This document shows, piece by piece, positions 34,605-44,374 of a stretch of DNA of 64,000 nucleotides (its first letter is position 1; each line of letters opens with the position of its first letter). Origin of the DNA: Anaerococcus urinomassiliensis (GTDB lineage: Bacteria > Bacillota > Clostridia > Tissierellales > Peptoniphilaceae); contig NZ_LT635782.1 in the NCBI RefSeq assembly GCF_900128425.1, forward strand, positions 375,484 to 439,483, read 5' to 3'. The notes under the pieces were generated by a model. That model was not told where the DNA came from. It did no database searches and was given only the letters and a program-made list of their open reading frames with translations. Position numbers and translations under genes: made by a program.

Positions 34605-36597
34605 ACCAAATGAAAAAGAAAAAATATTTTATGCCTTGGCTTTGCCAGTGGCCCTGTGTGTAGTCATATTTTTCTATAATAAGATTTTAGCTCTTATAGG
34701 ACTTATACTGTGCTTGGCCTTGTATTTTTATCTAAGCAATTTAAGTGACTCTAATGAAAAGATGTTACAACGTTATGTTGACGAGGTTGAATCAAGTTTT
34801 GATAGCATAACAAAAAATTTGGTTTTTGAAATGCCTTTTCCAATTGTGGTTTTAGACGCTGAGGATAATATAAAATGGCACAACACAGATTTTAGGAATT
34901 TATTTCCAGAAGAAGAGCTCATTGGTAATCCTATAGATGATATTTTGCCTAGCTTAGCTGAAGTCGATTTTGAACAAAGAGATTTAACTGTACCATTTAC
35001 AACTGAGATTGATGGCAGGGTTATACAATTTCATATTTCAAGTGTAAAAAATGATGAGCTTGATACTAGAGAGACTTTTTTATATGGAATCGATAATACT
35101 TATGATGAATCCATAAAACAGCTCTTTAAAGATAAGAGACTTGTATTTTTCACAGTGTTTTTGGACAATTATGAAGATTTGAGAAACTCCACTGATGCCA
35201 TCAATAGACCACAGGTTTTGGGCACTATAGATAGAACTATTACCCAATATTTCAATTCCCATCATGGTGTAGTTAGAAAATATGAAAATGATAGATTTAT
35301 GGTTGTCATGGAGTATCAAGACTACCAAGATATATATGATTCTAAATTCTCTATTCTAGATGATATTAGGGAAATATCCTTGGGCAATACTATTAATCCA
35401 ACACTATCAATAGGAGCTGGCATTTCTGGATCATCACCAAATGAAATCTACGATGATTCCAGAGTTGCCATTGATATAGCCCTATCACGTGGTGGAGACC
35501 AGGCAGTAGTAAAAGTAAAAGACAATTACGAGTACTTTGGTGGTAAGAGTAAGGCTACAGAAAAAACCTCAAAGGTTAAGTCCAGAGTAATATCCGGTGC
35601 GTTAAAGAGAATGATCCTTGCATCATCAGAAGTATTTATTATGGGACACAATAACCCAGACATGGACTCTTTTGGAGCGGCTCTTGGTGTATACGAGGGA
35701 GTAAGGTTTTTAAAGAAAAAGCCATATATTATCCTAAACGAAGTTCCTAGACAAATTGAAAATATGTACTCATCTACAACTTCAAATCTAGAAGAACTTA
35801 GGGATAATATATTGACTGAAGAAGAAGCGCTTAATATATTAAGACCGTCATCGCTTGTAGTAGTTGTAGACAATCACAGGAAGAACTCTACAGAAGCACC
35901 AAGTATAATAGATAAGGCTGATCAAATTGTTATAATAGACCACCACAGACGTGGCAATGATTATATTAAGAAATCGACAATATCATATATAGAACCTTAT
36001 GCATCAAGTGCATCTGAGCTTGTTACAGAAATCCTAAATTATTTGGATGAGAATTTTAAAGCAAGAACCCAAATAGCCGAGTCGCTTTTAGCAGGTATTA
36101 CAGTTGATACCAAAAACTTTGTTTATCAAACAGGAGTTCGTACTTTTGAGGCGGCAAGTATACTGAAACGTTGGGGTGCCGATTCAGTTTATATCAAGCG
36201 AATGTTCAAAGATGATTTTGAAATTGTTAAATATAAGTCGGAAGTTATAGCTGATTCGAGTATAGTAAATGATATGATTGCTATTGGCCATTTCAATAGA
36301 GATATTGATGGATCAACACTTATAGCAAGTCAAGCAGCAGATGACCTTTTGACTATAAAGGGTGTAAAGGCAAGCTTTGTACTAACCAGATCTCACAATA
36401 AAATTCACATCTCTGGTAGAAGCTTGGGCGATATAAGTGTACAATTAATATTAGAGCGCATCGGAGGGGGAGGCCATCTAACAGCGGCTGCAACCCAGCT
36501 TGACATGAGCATGGAAAATGCTGAAGAATTGCTAAGAAAAGCAATAATTGAATATTTAAGAGAGGAAGAAGAAGATGAAAGTAATATTAACAGATAA
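34591..36597 (+). CDS. gdpP: Cyclic-di-AMP phosphodiesterase GdpP
   Basis: The protein has 668 residues. Two N-terminal membrane helices (ALALPVALCVVIFFYNKILAL) are followed by a PAS domain (about 75-165), a degenerate GGDEF domain (about 175-300) and a DHH/DHHA1 domain. Metal ligands show in MGHNNPDMDSFGAALG, VVVDNHR and IIDHHRRGND, and the DHHA1 motif in GGGGHLTAAATQ. It degrades c-di-AMP to pApA and so controls osmolyte transport and wall stress. The 3' end overlaps rplI by 23 bp. Confidence 0.95.
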   Translation: MDKFRPNEKEKIFYALALPVALCVVIFFYNKILALIGLILCLALYFYLSNLSDSNEKMLQRYVDEVESSFDSITKNLVFEMPFPIVVLDAEDNIKWHNTDFRNLFPEEELIGNPIDDILPSLAEVDFEQRDLTVPFTTEIDGRVIQFHISSVKNDELDTRETFLYGIDNTYDESIKQLFKDKRLVFFTVFLDNYEDLRNSTDAINRPQVLGTIDRTITQYFNSHHGVVRKYENDRFMVVMEYQDYQDIYDSKFSILDDIREISLGNTINPTLSIGAGISGSSPNEIYDDSRVAIDIALSRGGDQAVVKVKDNYEYFGGKSKATEKTSKVKSRVISGALKRMILASSEVFIMGHNNPDMDSFGAALGVYEGVRFLKKKPYIILNEVPRQIENMYSSTTSNLEELRDNILTEEEALNILRPSSLVVVVDNHRKNSTEAPSIIDKADQIVIIDHHRRGNDYIKKSTISYIEPYASSASELVTEILNYLDENFKARTQIAESLLAGITVDTKNFVYQTGVRTFEAASILKRWGADSVYIKRMFKDDFEIVKYKSEVIADSSIVNDMIAIGHFNRDIDGSTLIASQAADDLLTIKGVKASFVLTRSHNKIHISGRSLGDISVQLILERIGGGGHLTAAATQLDMSMENAEELLRKAIIEYLREEEEDESNINR

Positions 36598-37024
36598 TAT
36601 CGTAAGAGTAGGCGTTAAGGGAGACCTTGTAGATGTAAAACCAGGATATTTTAGAAACTACCTTAACCCACAAGGACTTGCGGTTGAAGCTAACAAAAAG
36701 AATATGGCTGAACTTGAAGAAATGCAAGCTAAATTAAAAGAAGAAGAAGCACAAAACAGAAAAGAAGCAGAAGAACTAAAAGAAAAAATCGAAGCACTAA
36801 CACTTACACAAAAAGTAAACGTTGGTGAAGATGGCAAACTATTTGGTTCTATCACAAACAAAGATATAGCAGAAGCTCTAGCTGAAAATGGTATCGAAGT
36901 TGACAGAAAGAGAATCGAAGGCCTTGAAAAGATTGAAGGAACTGGCGAATTTAATCTAAATGTAAGACTATACCCAGAAGTAAATGCTGATCTTAAAGTA
37001 GAAGTAGTTGCTGAGGAAGCTTAA
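36575..37024 (+). CDS. rplI: 50S ribosomal protein bL9
   Basis: The protein has 149 residues, normal length. The N-terminal domain MKVILTDNIVRVGVKGDLVD and VKPGYFRNYLNPQGLAVEA is the rRNA-binding part; a long connecting helix (ELEEMQAKLKEEEAQNRKEA) leads to the C-terminal domain. It starts inside the end of gdpP and its stop overlaps the dnaB ATG by one base. Confidence 0.97.
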   Translation: MKVILTDNIVRVGVKGDLVDVKPGYFRNYLNPQGLAVEANKKNMAELEEMQAKLKEEEAQNRKEAEELKEKIEALTLTQKVNVGEDGKLFGSITNKDIAEALAENGIEVDRKRIEGLEKIEGTGEFNLNVRLYPEVNADLKVEVVAEEA

Positions 37025-38358
37025 TGACTGAGGCAAATAGGCCTCTTCCATATGACTTCTTAGCAGAGAAGGCTATTATCGGAAGTATACTTAAGAAAAA
37101 TGAAACTTTCGATAGAGCAAATCAAATAATAAAACCTGTAGACTTTTATGATTCCAGGACCCAAAGGATATATAAGTCCATAGTCACCATGTTTGAAAAA
37201 GATATCAAGGTAGACGAAGTGAGCTTATTATCCCAGTTGAGGAATGAAAATATATTACAAGAAGTTGGAGGGGAGGAGTTTATCGCTGAGATTACCCTCT
37301 CCTCATTTTATACTCCAAATATTGATACATACGCAAAGACGGTCAAAGAAAAGGCGCTGCTAAGAAGTCTAATAGGGGCAAGTAACGATATAATGGAGCT
37401 AAGCTACAGGCAAAGTGACGATGTTTCTACAATATTGGAAGTAGCTGAAAGCAAAATATTTGACATATCTCAAGATAAGCTAAACGATGGTCTAACTAAA
37501 GTTGGAGATACCCTAGATGAGACAATACAGATAATCAACGAATTATCTCTAAACGACGGAGATATAACTGGAGTACCAACAGGACTATCTTCCATAGATA
37601 TGAAACTATCAGGCCTTCAACCATCTCAACTTATCCTACTTGCAGCAAGACCAGCCATGGGTAAGACAGCCCTTGGACTTACTATGGCATGGAATGCAGC
37701 CAAAGAGGGCAAGTCAGTAGCCTTTTTTTCCCTAGAAATGTCTACACTTCAACTAAACTACAGGCTCATATCAATGGTATCTATGATTGACCTAGGGCAA
37801 GTTATGAATGGTAGGATAAAGGATGACGAATGGGAACTACTATTTAGGTCGGTTAGAGAGATTGTCGATAAGGACCTCTATGTAGATGAAACTCCAGCTA
37901 TTTCCCTTTCTGAGATGAGATCAAAACTAAAAAGACTCAAAGCTGAAAGTGGTCTAGACCTTGTAGTTATAGACTATCTACAATTGATGAGTGCAGACTC
38001 CAACAAAGAAAATAGGCAAAACGAAATAGCATCCATATCTAGAGGGCTAAAATCTTTATCAAAAGAGTTAAATTGTCCTATCCTATCTCTAGCCCAACTT
38101 TCTCGTGAAGCTGATAAGAGGGCTGATCACAAGCCAATCCTATCAGATTTGAGAGAATCAGGAGCGATAGAGCAAGATGCCGATGTAGTAATGCTTCTAT
38201 ATAGGGAAGACTACTACGATGAGGAAGATAATCCAAATATAGCCAAGGTAATTGTTGCAAAACACAGGAATGGATCTACTGGAACTATAGACCTATTCTT
38301 TAACAAACCATGTACTACATTTAGAGATCTATCATACAGAGAAGAAAATGCCTACTAA
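37024..38358 (+). CDS. dnaB: Replicative DNA helicase DnaB
   Basis: The protein has 444 residues. The N-terminal domain begins PLPYDFLAEKAIIGSILKKN, which replaces the usual PPxxxEAExxVLG start. The RecA-like domain has Walker A LAARPAMGKTALGLTMA (about 210-226), VAFFSLEMSTLQL and Walker B LVVIDYLQLMSAD, and ends SGAIEQDADVVMLLYRED. It unwinds DNA ahead of the fork and would be loaded by the DnaI-like protein at 39652. It lacks inteins or frameshifts. Confidence 0.95.
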   Translation: MTEANRPLPYDFLAEKAIIGSILKKNETFDRANQIIKPVDFYDSRTQRIYKSIVTMFEKDIKVDEVSLLSQLRNENILQEVGGEEFIAEITLSSFYTPNIDTYAKTVKEKALLRSLIGASNDIMELSYRQSDDVSTILEVAESKIFDISQDKLNDGLTKVGDTLDETIQIINELSLNDGDITGVPTGLSSIDMKLSGLQPSQLILLAARPAMGKTALGLTMAWNAAKEGKSVAFFSLEMSTLQLNYRLISMVSMIDLGQVMNGRIKDDEWELLFRSVREIVDKDLYVDETPAISLSEMRSKLKRLKAESGLDLVVIDYLQLMSADSNKENRQNEIASISRGLKSLSKELNCPILSLAQLSREADKRADHKPILSDLRESGAIEQDADVVMLLYREDYYDEEDNPNIAKVIVAKHRNGSTGTIDLFFNKPCTTFRDLSYREENAY

Positions 38359-38926
38359 TAGTGAGAAAAAAAGAGTCTACCTTGAGAGAATGACAAGACC
38401 TACAGCCTACGAACTTAATAATTGGGCTGACTACGAAGATCCTAGGCTTTCTGGCTATAACTATGGCAATCTTTCAGATTTTGAAATAAACTTTTGGTAC
38501 AATTCTATTTGTACACCAAGGAAAAAGTATTTTGCAGTAAAAAGATATGAAGATGATAGATTTATTGGCTTTGTCGGTCTAAAAAACTACAATCCCCTTA
38601 CAAAAAAGGCACTTTTGGGCATAGTATTTGATGCGAATTACGTATCCCTTGGCTATGGTTATGATGCAATGCTTTGCTTACTTGACTATTATTTCAATGA
38701 TTTGAAATTCAAAACAATGCTTCTTGAAGTTAATCTATTTAACCAAAGAGCCTTAAGTCTTTACCAGAAGCTTGGTTTTAAGGAAACAGGCTTTGATAGC
38801 GAGCTCTTTGAAAATCAAGACATAGAATTTGATGATAGATATTTTGAAATGCACGGAAATTTGATATATTCTAAGATACTAAAGATGAAACTTACAAAGG
38901 ATGATTATTATGAACTTCACAGTTGA
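38348..38926 (+). CDS. GNAT family N-acetyltransferase
   Basis: The protein has 192 residues. The acetyl-CoA region is ALLGIVFDANYVSLGYGYDAM and LLEVNLFNQRALSLYQKLGFKETG, standard for the RimJ/RimL-like branch (Acetyltransf_3). The substrate is unknown. It overlaps dnaB by 11 bp and the DnaD-like gene, so it is embedded in a replication operon without an obvious link to replication. Confidence 0.85.
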   Translation: MPTNSEKKRVYLERMTRPTAYELNNWADYEDPRLSGYNYGNLSDFEINFWYNSICTPRKKYFAVKRYEDDRFIGFVGLKNYNPLTKKALLGIVFDANYVSLGYGYDAMLCLLDYYFNDLKFKTMLLEVNLFNQRALSLYQKLGFKETGFDSELFENQDIEFDDRYFEMHGNLIYSKILKMKLTKDDYYELHS

Positions 38927-39668
38927 AAATTTGAAAGTTGATTTGGGAACCACACCTATTGAAAATATGTTTTTAAATACCTATCTAGGTATGGTGGATG
39001 GCGAGAATCTCAAGTTTTATCTCTTGGTATATAAGGACATGTATAACGAGGGCTCTGTAGATATTGATAAGATTAAAAAAATTCTAAAATATTCTGACGA
39101 AGATATCAAAAATGCTATAGATTATTGGATAAATATGGGAGCCTTCCGCAAGAAATTGGACATCAATGGCAGAGAGTACATAGAAATTGTTTCTTTTAGG
39201 CAAATGATCTATGGTGACAATAAAAAAACATATGATGAGGTCAATGAAGCTAGCTTTGACAAATCTAGCCGCAAGCAAATAATGTTTAACAATGTAGAAA
39301 ACATCATTGGTAGAGCCCTAACTCCAGCAGATATAACAAGGATACATGAAACTATTGAAGAATATAATAGCGATCCAGAGCTTATCACAGAAGCTTTTCG
39401 CCAAGCCAAAGAGCTAAATAATGTCGATGTAAAGTATGTGATGGGTTTTATAAAAACATGGAGAGATCAAAATATATTATCGGTCAATGACCTTAAAATC
39501 CACCAAGAACGTCAAAAACTTGTAAGAAAAAAATCTCCAAGACAATATAAGAAAAATAATAGAAAAATTTCAAGTGGAGATGATTATAAATCATACGCCG
39601 AAGAAGCTAGAAAAAAACGCTTTGAAAAAATGATAGAACAGGGAAAATCTAATGAAAACATCCAATAA
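38910..39668 (+). CDS. DnaD-like replication protein (DnaB_2 domain)
   Basis: This encodes about 252 residues from the ATG at 38910 (AAGGATG upstream). Residues about 10-95 look like a winged-helix DnaD N-domain. The C-terminal domain VENIIGRALTPADITRIHET and VKYVMGFIKTWRDQNILSV is the DnaD/DnaB_2 fold, ending in a Lys/Arg-rich tail. In low-GC Gram-positives such proteins help load the DnaB helicase at origins. It overlaps the next gene, an ATPase loader, by 17 bp, consistent with joint function. Confidence 0.85.
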   Translation: MNFTVENLKVDLGTTPIENMFLNTYLGMVDGENLKFYLLVYKDMYNEGSVDIDKIKKILKYSDEDIKNAIDYWINMGAFRKKLDINGREYIEIVSFRQMIYGDNKKTYDEVNEASFDKSSRKQIMFNNVENIIGRALTPADITRIHETIEEYNSDPELITEAFRQAKELNNVDVKYVMGFIKTWRDQNILSVNDLKIHQERQKLVRKKSPRQYKKNNRKISSGDDYKSYAEEARKKRFEKMIEQGKSNENIQ

Positions 39669-40614
39669 GGCTAGTGAAATACTGGCTAAACGTAGGCAAG
39701 AAAATGAAATAAATAGGCAAAATCGAATAGATGAAGTCTACAAAAATATTCCAACTATGGCTTCCCTTGAAAAAAACATCAAGGAATTGGGATTTACCAT
39801 TATAAATCAGACCTTATCTGGTGGAGAAACTAGCAATTTAGAGGCAAAGTTAAAAAAACTTAGAGATTTAAAAGAAAAACTATTGCTAGAAAATGGATTT
39901 TCCAAAGATTATATGGACTTAAAATACCACCACGACCTTTGCAAAGACACGGGATTTGTAGGCAACGAAATGTGTTCTTGTAGAAAGCAGATTATAATAG
40001 ATGAGAATTATAATCTATCAAATATTAAAAAACTTATAGAAAAAGAAAATTTCTCAAACTTTGATGATATGCTTTTTGATGACAATCCCTATGGAAACTA
40101 CCCTCTAACCCCTAGAGAAAATATCAGGCTTGTAAAAAACAGTTTGATGAAATATATAAATAATTTCTCCAAGGAATCTACAAATATTTATATATTTGGC
40201 GATGTTGGTAGGGGAAAAACATTCTTGCTAAATTCTGTAGCCAAAGAACTTTTAGATAGAAATTACTCTGTCCTTTATATGACATCATCATCCCTTTTTA
40301 AGTTTTTAAATGACTATAACTGGGCTTTTGAGGAACAAAGATATAAGCACCAAGAGAAGTATGATTTTATCTTGGATTGTGACTTGCTAATTATAGACGA
40401 TTTGGGTAGTGAATATCCGTCAAAAAATGATTCTGCCAATCTTTTTGATGTTGTTAATACTAGGATGATATCACAAAAACCAATACTGTTTTCTACAAAC
40501 TTTGATGAGAGTATGTTATCTGAAACATACGGACCTAGAATATTTTCTAGAATTGTGGGTAATAGTCAAGTATACGAGATATTTGGAAAAGATTTAAGAC
40601 TAAAAGATATGTAG
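39652..40614 (+). CDS. DnaI/DnaC-type helicase loader ATPase
   Basis: The protein has 320 residues. The N-terminal part contains KDTGFVGNEMCSCRKQIIID preceded by YHHDLCKD, giving Cys and His residues that match the zinc-binding N-terminal domain of DnaI-like loaders. The AAA+ part has Walker A FGDVGRGKTFLLNS (about 183-196) and Walker B LLIIDDLGSEY. It loads the replicative helicase. It lies in the operon with dnaB and the DnaD-like gene. Confidence 0.9.
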   Translation: MKTSNKASEILAKRRQENEINRQNRIDEVYKNIPTMASLEKNIKELGFTIINQTLSGGETSNLEAKLKKLRDLKEKLLLENGFSKDYMDLKYHHDLCKDTGFVGNEMCSCRKQIIIDENYNLSNIKKLIEKENFSNFDDMLFDDNPYGNYPLTPRENIRLVKNSLMKYINNFSKESTNIYIFGDVGRGKTFLLNSVAKELLDRNYSVLYMTSSSLFKFLNDYNWAFEEQRYKHQEKYDFILDCDLLIIDDLGSEYPSKNDSANLFDVVNTRMISQKPILFSTNFDESMLSETYGPRIFSRIVGNSQVYEIFGKDLRLKDM

Positions 40615-40623
40615 GAGATTAAT

Positions 40624-41289
40624 ATGCTTGTAGTAGACAAAGAAACTATGCAGGCCATAGATACTTACGCAATCAATGAACTGAAAATACCTGCTTTGGC
40701 CTTGGTTGAGCGAGCAGGCCTTTCTATTATAAAAAACATCAATTTGAATCAAAGGCGAAGCTTTGCCGTAATTGTTGGCATAGGCAATAACGGTGCAGAT
40801 GGCCTTGCCTGTGCAAGGAATCTCATGGCCAGAGATTATTATGTTGATATTTATATTATAGGAAGTTTGGATAAGTCAAGCTATGAGTTTAGGGCAAATT
40901 ATGATGCTTGCTCTAAGCTTACAGATCGAATATTTTTTGTAGATACAATACAAGATTTGGAAAATATGGAAGAAAATATCAAGAATGTTTCTACTATCAT
41001 AGAGGGAATATTTGGCACAGGCCTTGATCGAACTATTTCAGGAACCTATGCCTTCGTAATCGCTATGATAAATCGTTCTATGAAATATATTATTTCCATA
41101 GATATACCAAGTGGATTGGATTCAACTTCTGGAGATTCCTGGGGAGAGGTAGTAGATAGCGACCTAATAGTCTCTATGCAGCTTATGAAAAAAGGCATAT
41201 ATGACCGCAGCAGATATAGAGAAAAGTGCATAGTAGAAGATATAGGCATACCACAAAAGGCAATAGATCATATTTTAAAAGAGAGCTGA
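40624..41289 (+). CDS. NAD(P)H-hydrate epimerase (YjeF N-terminal domain, stand-alone)
   Basis: The protein has 221 residues. VDKETMQAIDTYAINE, LVERAG, and VIVGIGNNGADGLACARNL are the YjeF_N signature; SIDIPSGLDSTSG is the second conserved block. It epimerises damaged R-NAD(P)HX for repair. The dehydratase domain usually fused C-terminally is absent here, so the partner must be separate. Confidence 0.9.
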   Translation: MLVVDKETMQAIDTYAINELKIPALALVERAGLSIIKNINLNQRRSFAVIVGIGNNGADGLACARNLMARDYYVDIYIIGSLDKSSYEFRANYDACSKLTDRIFFVDTIQDLENMEENIKNVSTIIEGIFGTGLDRTISGTYAFVIAMINRSMKYIISIDIPSGLDSTSGDSWGEVVDSDLIVSMQLMKKGIYDRSRYREKCIVEDIGIPQKAIDHILKES

Positions 41290-41305
41290 GGCTCTCTATT
41301 TTTTT
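41279..41305 (+). terminator. Terminator of the dnaB-yjeF operon
   Basis: GAGAGC and GCTCTC form a hairpin with a short GAG loop, followed by TATTTTTTT. Confidence 0.85.
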
Positions 41306-41353
41306 GGGGTAAATACTATATAATAAAATGATAATCTAAGAGGGTGACTAATT

Positions 41354-41818
41354 ATGGGATATGAAGAAGAAAAAATTTTAAAAGAGATTTTACAAAAAGA
41401 TATTATAGAGGATAAAGAAGATTTGGACCTTATTTTAAAACAGCTCAGTAATAGGAAAATAAAGCAAAAAGATGATTATTCTTTTGGAGATAGGGCTGCA
41501 GATAAAATAGCAAAATTTGCAGGTTCTTGGACTTTTATAATCATATTTGTGTCTTTACTTGCTATATGGATGCTAATTAATAATAAAATGGGAGATAAAG
41601 CCTTTGACCCGTATCCATTTATACTGTTAAATCTTGTTTTGTCATGCATTGCAGCTATCCAAGCACCACTAATAATGATGAGCCAAAATAGGCAAGAGAA
41701 AAAGGATAGACAGAGGGCAGAAGATGATTTTATAGTTAATCTAAAAAATGAAATTATTATTAGGGATATTCACAAAAAACTAACTAATATCGAAAACAAA
41801 CTTGGGGAAGAATCGTAG
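41354..41818 (+). CDS. DUF1003 membrane protein
   Basis: The protein has 154 residues. FGDRAADKIAKFAGSWTFII and MWLxxN-like AIWMLINNK, then DPYPFILLNLVLSCIAAIQA and PLIMMSQNRQEKKDR, make the DUF1003 signature of two membrane helices joined by a short loop. The N-terminal 50 residues are charged and cytoplasmic. Function unknown. The following lipoprotein gene starts 11 bp downstream. Confidence 0.87.
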   Translation: MGYEEEKILKEILQKDIIEDKEDLDLILKQLSNRKIKQKDDYSFGDRAADKIAKFAGSWTFIIIFVSLLAIWMLINNKMGDKAFDPYPFILLNLVLSCIAAIQAPLIMMSQNRQEKKDRQRAEDDFIVNLKNEIIIRDIHKKLTNIENKLGEES

Positions 41819-41829
41819 GAGGTAAGCTT

Positions 41830-42786
41830 ATGAAAAAGCAAAAAAATATTTTAATTACTATCATTTTAACATTCGCTCTAGTAGCCTGTGGAGCAGGCAA
41901 TTTTAATGAGGCTAGTGTAAAAAATGATAGTGCAAATTATAATCCTGGTGAAATTGCATCTGAAAGTATGAAAACTGAAGATATAGCAGAAGAAGAAACT
42001 ATCGATGATGGCCAAAGTTTGGATTTGACAAATACTGACCGTAAGATAGAAAGGTTTTATGATTATACAGTTGAAACTACTGACTTTGACAAGGATTACC
42101 AAAGTATTGAAAATTTAGTTGGTAAGTATGGTGGATTTTTTGAATCATCTACCATTGACCGTGAATTTCCCAATGAATCTGATGATAGTATAAGAATTCT
42201 AAATTCTACAATAAAAATTCCAAATGACAAATCAGATGAATTTAGAGATGAACTTGAAGGCCATGGCAAAATTCTATCATCTAGCAATCACATCAACGAT
42301 TTTACAAAATCTTATACTGATACTAGCATTAGGCTCAAATCCAAAGAGACCGAGCTTGATAAGCTTAATGAACTTCTAGAAAAGGCAGAAAATCTTGAAG
42401 ATGTAATGGCTATTCAAGCAAGAATTCTAGATGTCCAAGCTGAAATTGATCAGATAAAAGCAGCTATTTCAGATATGGATAGTAGGGTATACTACGATAC
42501 CTACAATCTTTACCTAAGAGAAGTATATAATTATAGCAATGTAGCCAATAGATCACCGGATTTTGCAGGAAGAATTTCTCAAGCCTTTGGCGATTCCATT
42601 CATATTTTTATAAATTTCTTCCAAGATCTAATGATAGCTCTAGTAACCCTATGGCCACTACTGTTAATAGTAATAGTGATTATTATGTTTGTGAAATATT
42701 GGAAAAAGAAAAAACTTGCAAAAATCAACAAAGCTAAGACCTTTAGCAAAGAATCAAAAGAGATTAGTGATGAAAAACTAGACTAG
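41830..42786 (+). CDS. DUF4349 lipoprotein
   Basis: The protein has 318 residues. The lipobox is ALVACG. Residues about 75-270 are the DUF4349 domain (ERFYDYTVETTDFDKDYQSI, GKYGGFFESSTID, STIKIPNDKSDEFRDEL) with a coiled coil (SKETELDKLNELLEKAENLE), followed by one membrane helix (DLMIALVTLWPLLLIVIVII) and a basic tail. It is anchored at both ends of the cell envelope face. Function unknown, but often linked with envelope stress. Confidence 0.87.
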   Translation: MKKQKNILITIILTFALVACGAGNFNEASVKNDSANYNPGEIASESMKTEDIAEEETIDDGQSLDLTNTDRKIERFYDYTVETTDFDKDYQSIENLVGKYGGFFESSTIDREFPNESDDSIRILNSTIKIPNDKSDEFRDELEGHGKILSSSNHINDFTKSYTDTSIRLKSKETELDKLNELLEKAENLEDVMAIQARILDVQAEIDQIKAAISDMDSRVYYDTYNLYLREVYNYSNVANRSPDFAGRISQAFGDSIHIFINFFQDLMIALVTLWPLLLIVIVIIMFVKYWKKKKLAKINKAKTFSKESKEISDEKLD

Positions 42787-42789
42787 GTG

Positions 42790-42818
42790 TTGATAAAATA
42801 TTGATTTCAATGTATACT
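42790..42818 (+). promoter_or_regulatory. Promoter of the serS T-box leader
   Basis: TTGATA (42790-42795), 17-bp spacer, TATACT (42813-42818). Confidence 0.8.
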
Positions 42819-42824
42819 ATACTT

Positions 42825-43003
42825 AACTAAATATAGCTACGATAAGACATAGTAACTAGGGGAAGTTTGTAGAGAGAAGATGGTTGGTGCAAATCTTTAG
42901 CGGAAGCTAGTGAATCTACCTTTATGCTTTTTATTAATTAAGTTATAAATTGGGTGGCACCACGAGACCTTCGTCCCATGTAGGATGAGGTCTTTTTTAT
43001 TTG
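42825..43003 (+). promoter_or_regulatory. T-box riboswitch of serS (serine specifier)
   Basis: The 3' side of stem I has GTGAATCTA; TCT (Ser) at 42915-42917 is the likely specifier, supported by the downstream serS gene. The T-box sequence GGGTGGCACCACG is at 42952-42964. The terminator GAGACCT...AGGTCTTTTTT closes at about 43000. Uncharged tRNA-Ser would allow read-through into serS. The leader is short, and stem I looks compact compared with the cysteine T-box in this window. Confidence 0.87.
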
Positions 43004-43020
43004 CCAAAAAAGGAGTAAAA

Positions 43021-44310
43021 ATGATAGATATTAAGCTATTAAGAGAAAACCCAGAAATGGTAAAAGAAAATATCAAAAAGAAGTTCCAAGATGAGAAGTT
43101 AGTTTTAGTAGATGAGGTCCTAGACCTAGACGAAAAGGCTAGAGCTGCAAAGACCGAGGGAGATAATCTTAGAGCAGAAAGAAATAAGGTTTCTAAACAA
43201 ATTGGCGCACTAATGGGCCAAGGCAAAAAAGATGAAGCAGAAGAAGCTAAAGCTCATGTTGGAGAAATCAACGATAGACTAAGTCATATAGAAGAAGAAA
43301 CTAGAAACTTGGCAGAAGAAGTCAAAGTTCGTATGCAAAAAATCCCACAAATCATCGATGAAACTGTTCCAATAGGCAAAGATGACAGCGAAAATGTGGA
43401 AAATGAGAGATACGGAGAACCTATAGTGCCAGACTATGAAGTTCCATACCACGTAGATATTATGGAATCATTTGATGGTATAGATTTAGATGCATCTCGC
43501 GAAACTTCTGGTGCAGGATTCTATTACCTAAAAGGTGACATAGCAAGACTTCACTCTGCAATAATTTCTTATGCTCGTGACTTCATGATTGACCGTGGAT
43601 ATACTTACTACATTCCACCATTTATGATTCGTTCAGAAGTTGTAACTGGTGTTATGAGCTTTGAAGAGATGGAAAACATGATGTACAAAATCGAGGGTGA
43701 GGACTTATACTTAATAGGAACAAGTGAACACTCTATGATTGGTAAATTTATCAATACTATCAACGAAGAAGATACTATGCCACTTAAGATGACATCCTAT
43801 TCACCATGCTTTAGAAAAGAAGTTGGAGCACACGGTATAGAAGAACGTGGAGTTTACCGTATTCACCAATTCGAAAAGCAAGAGATGGTAATCATCTGTA
43901 AACCAGAAGATTCAAAAGAATTTTACAACGAACTATGGAATAATACAGTAGATTTCTTCAGAAGTCTAGAAATACCAGTAAGAACCCTAGAATGCTGCTC
44001 AGGAGACCTAGCTGATCTTAAGGTCAAATCTTGTGACGTAGAAGCATGGAGCCCACGCCAAGGAAAATACTTTGAAGTAGGATCCTGCTCTAACCTTGGA
44101 GATGCCCAAGCAAGACGTCTTGGTATTAGACTTCGTGGAGAAAATGGAACATACTTTGCCCACACACTAAACAATACCGTAGTAGCACCACCAAGAATGC
44201 TTATAGCCTTCCTTGAAAACCTACTACAAGAAGATGGTAGCGTGAAAATACCTGAACCACTTAGAATGTACATGGGTGGCAAAGAAAAAATCGAACCTAA
44301 GGCAAAATAG
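43021..44310 (+). CDS. serS: Seryl-tRNA synthetase
   Basis: This encodes about 429 residues from ATG 43021 (MIDIKLLRENPEMVKENIKK, with AAAGGAG upstream; an in-frame ATG at 42985 lies in the T-box terminator). The N-terminal coiled coil spans roughly residues 30-100. Class II motif 2 is CFRKEVGAHGIEERGVYRIH (approx. 265-285) and motif 3 includes GENGTYFAHTLNNTVVAPPR. It charges tRNA-Ser. The T-box immediately upstream controls it. Confidence 0.96.
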   Translation: MIDIKLLRENPEMVKENIKKKFQDEKLVLVDEVLDLDEKARAAKTEGDNLRAERNKVSKQIGALMGQGKKDEAEEAKAHVGEINDRLSHIEEETRNLAEEVKVRMQKIPQIIDETVPIGKDDSENVENERYGEPIVPDYEVPYHVDIMESFDGIDLDASRETSGAGFYYLKGDIARLHSAIISYARDFMIDRGYTYYIPPFMIRSEVVTGVMSFEEMENMMYKIEGEDLYLIGTSEHSMIGKFINTINEEDTMPLKMTSYSPCFRKEVGAHGIEERGVYRIHQFEKQEMVIICKPEDSKEFYNELWNNTVDFFRSLEIPVRTLECCSGDLADLKVKSCDVEAWSPRQGKYFEVGSCSNLGDAQARRLGIRLRGENGTYFAHTLNNTVVAPPRMLIAFLENLLQEDGSVKIPEPLRMYMGGKEKIEPKAK

Positions 44311-44330
44311 ACCAACCTTTGCAAATAAAT

Positions 44331-44374
44331 TGACCCCGCTAGCTTAAAAACTAACGGGGTCAGTTTGATTTTTT
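44331..44374. terminator. Bidirectional terminator between serS and the zinc ribbon gene
   Basis: TGACCCCG with CGGGGTCA, enclosing a CTAG...CTAA loop, followed by a T-rich run (TTTGATTTTTT) on the plus strand. The convergent minus-strand gene ends right at it. Confidence 0.85.
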
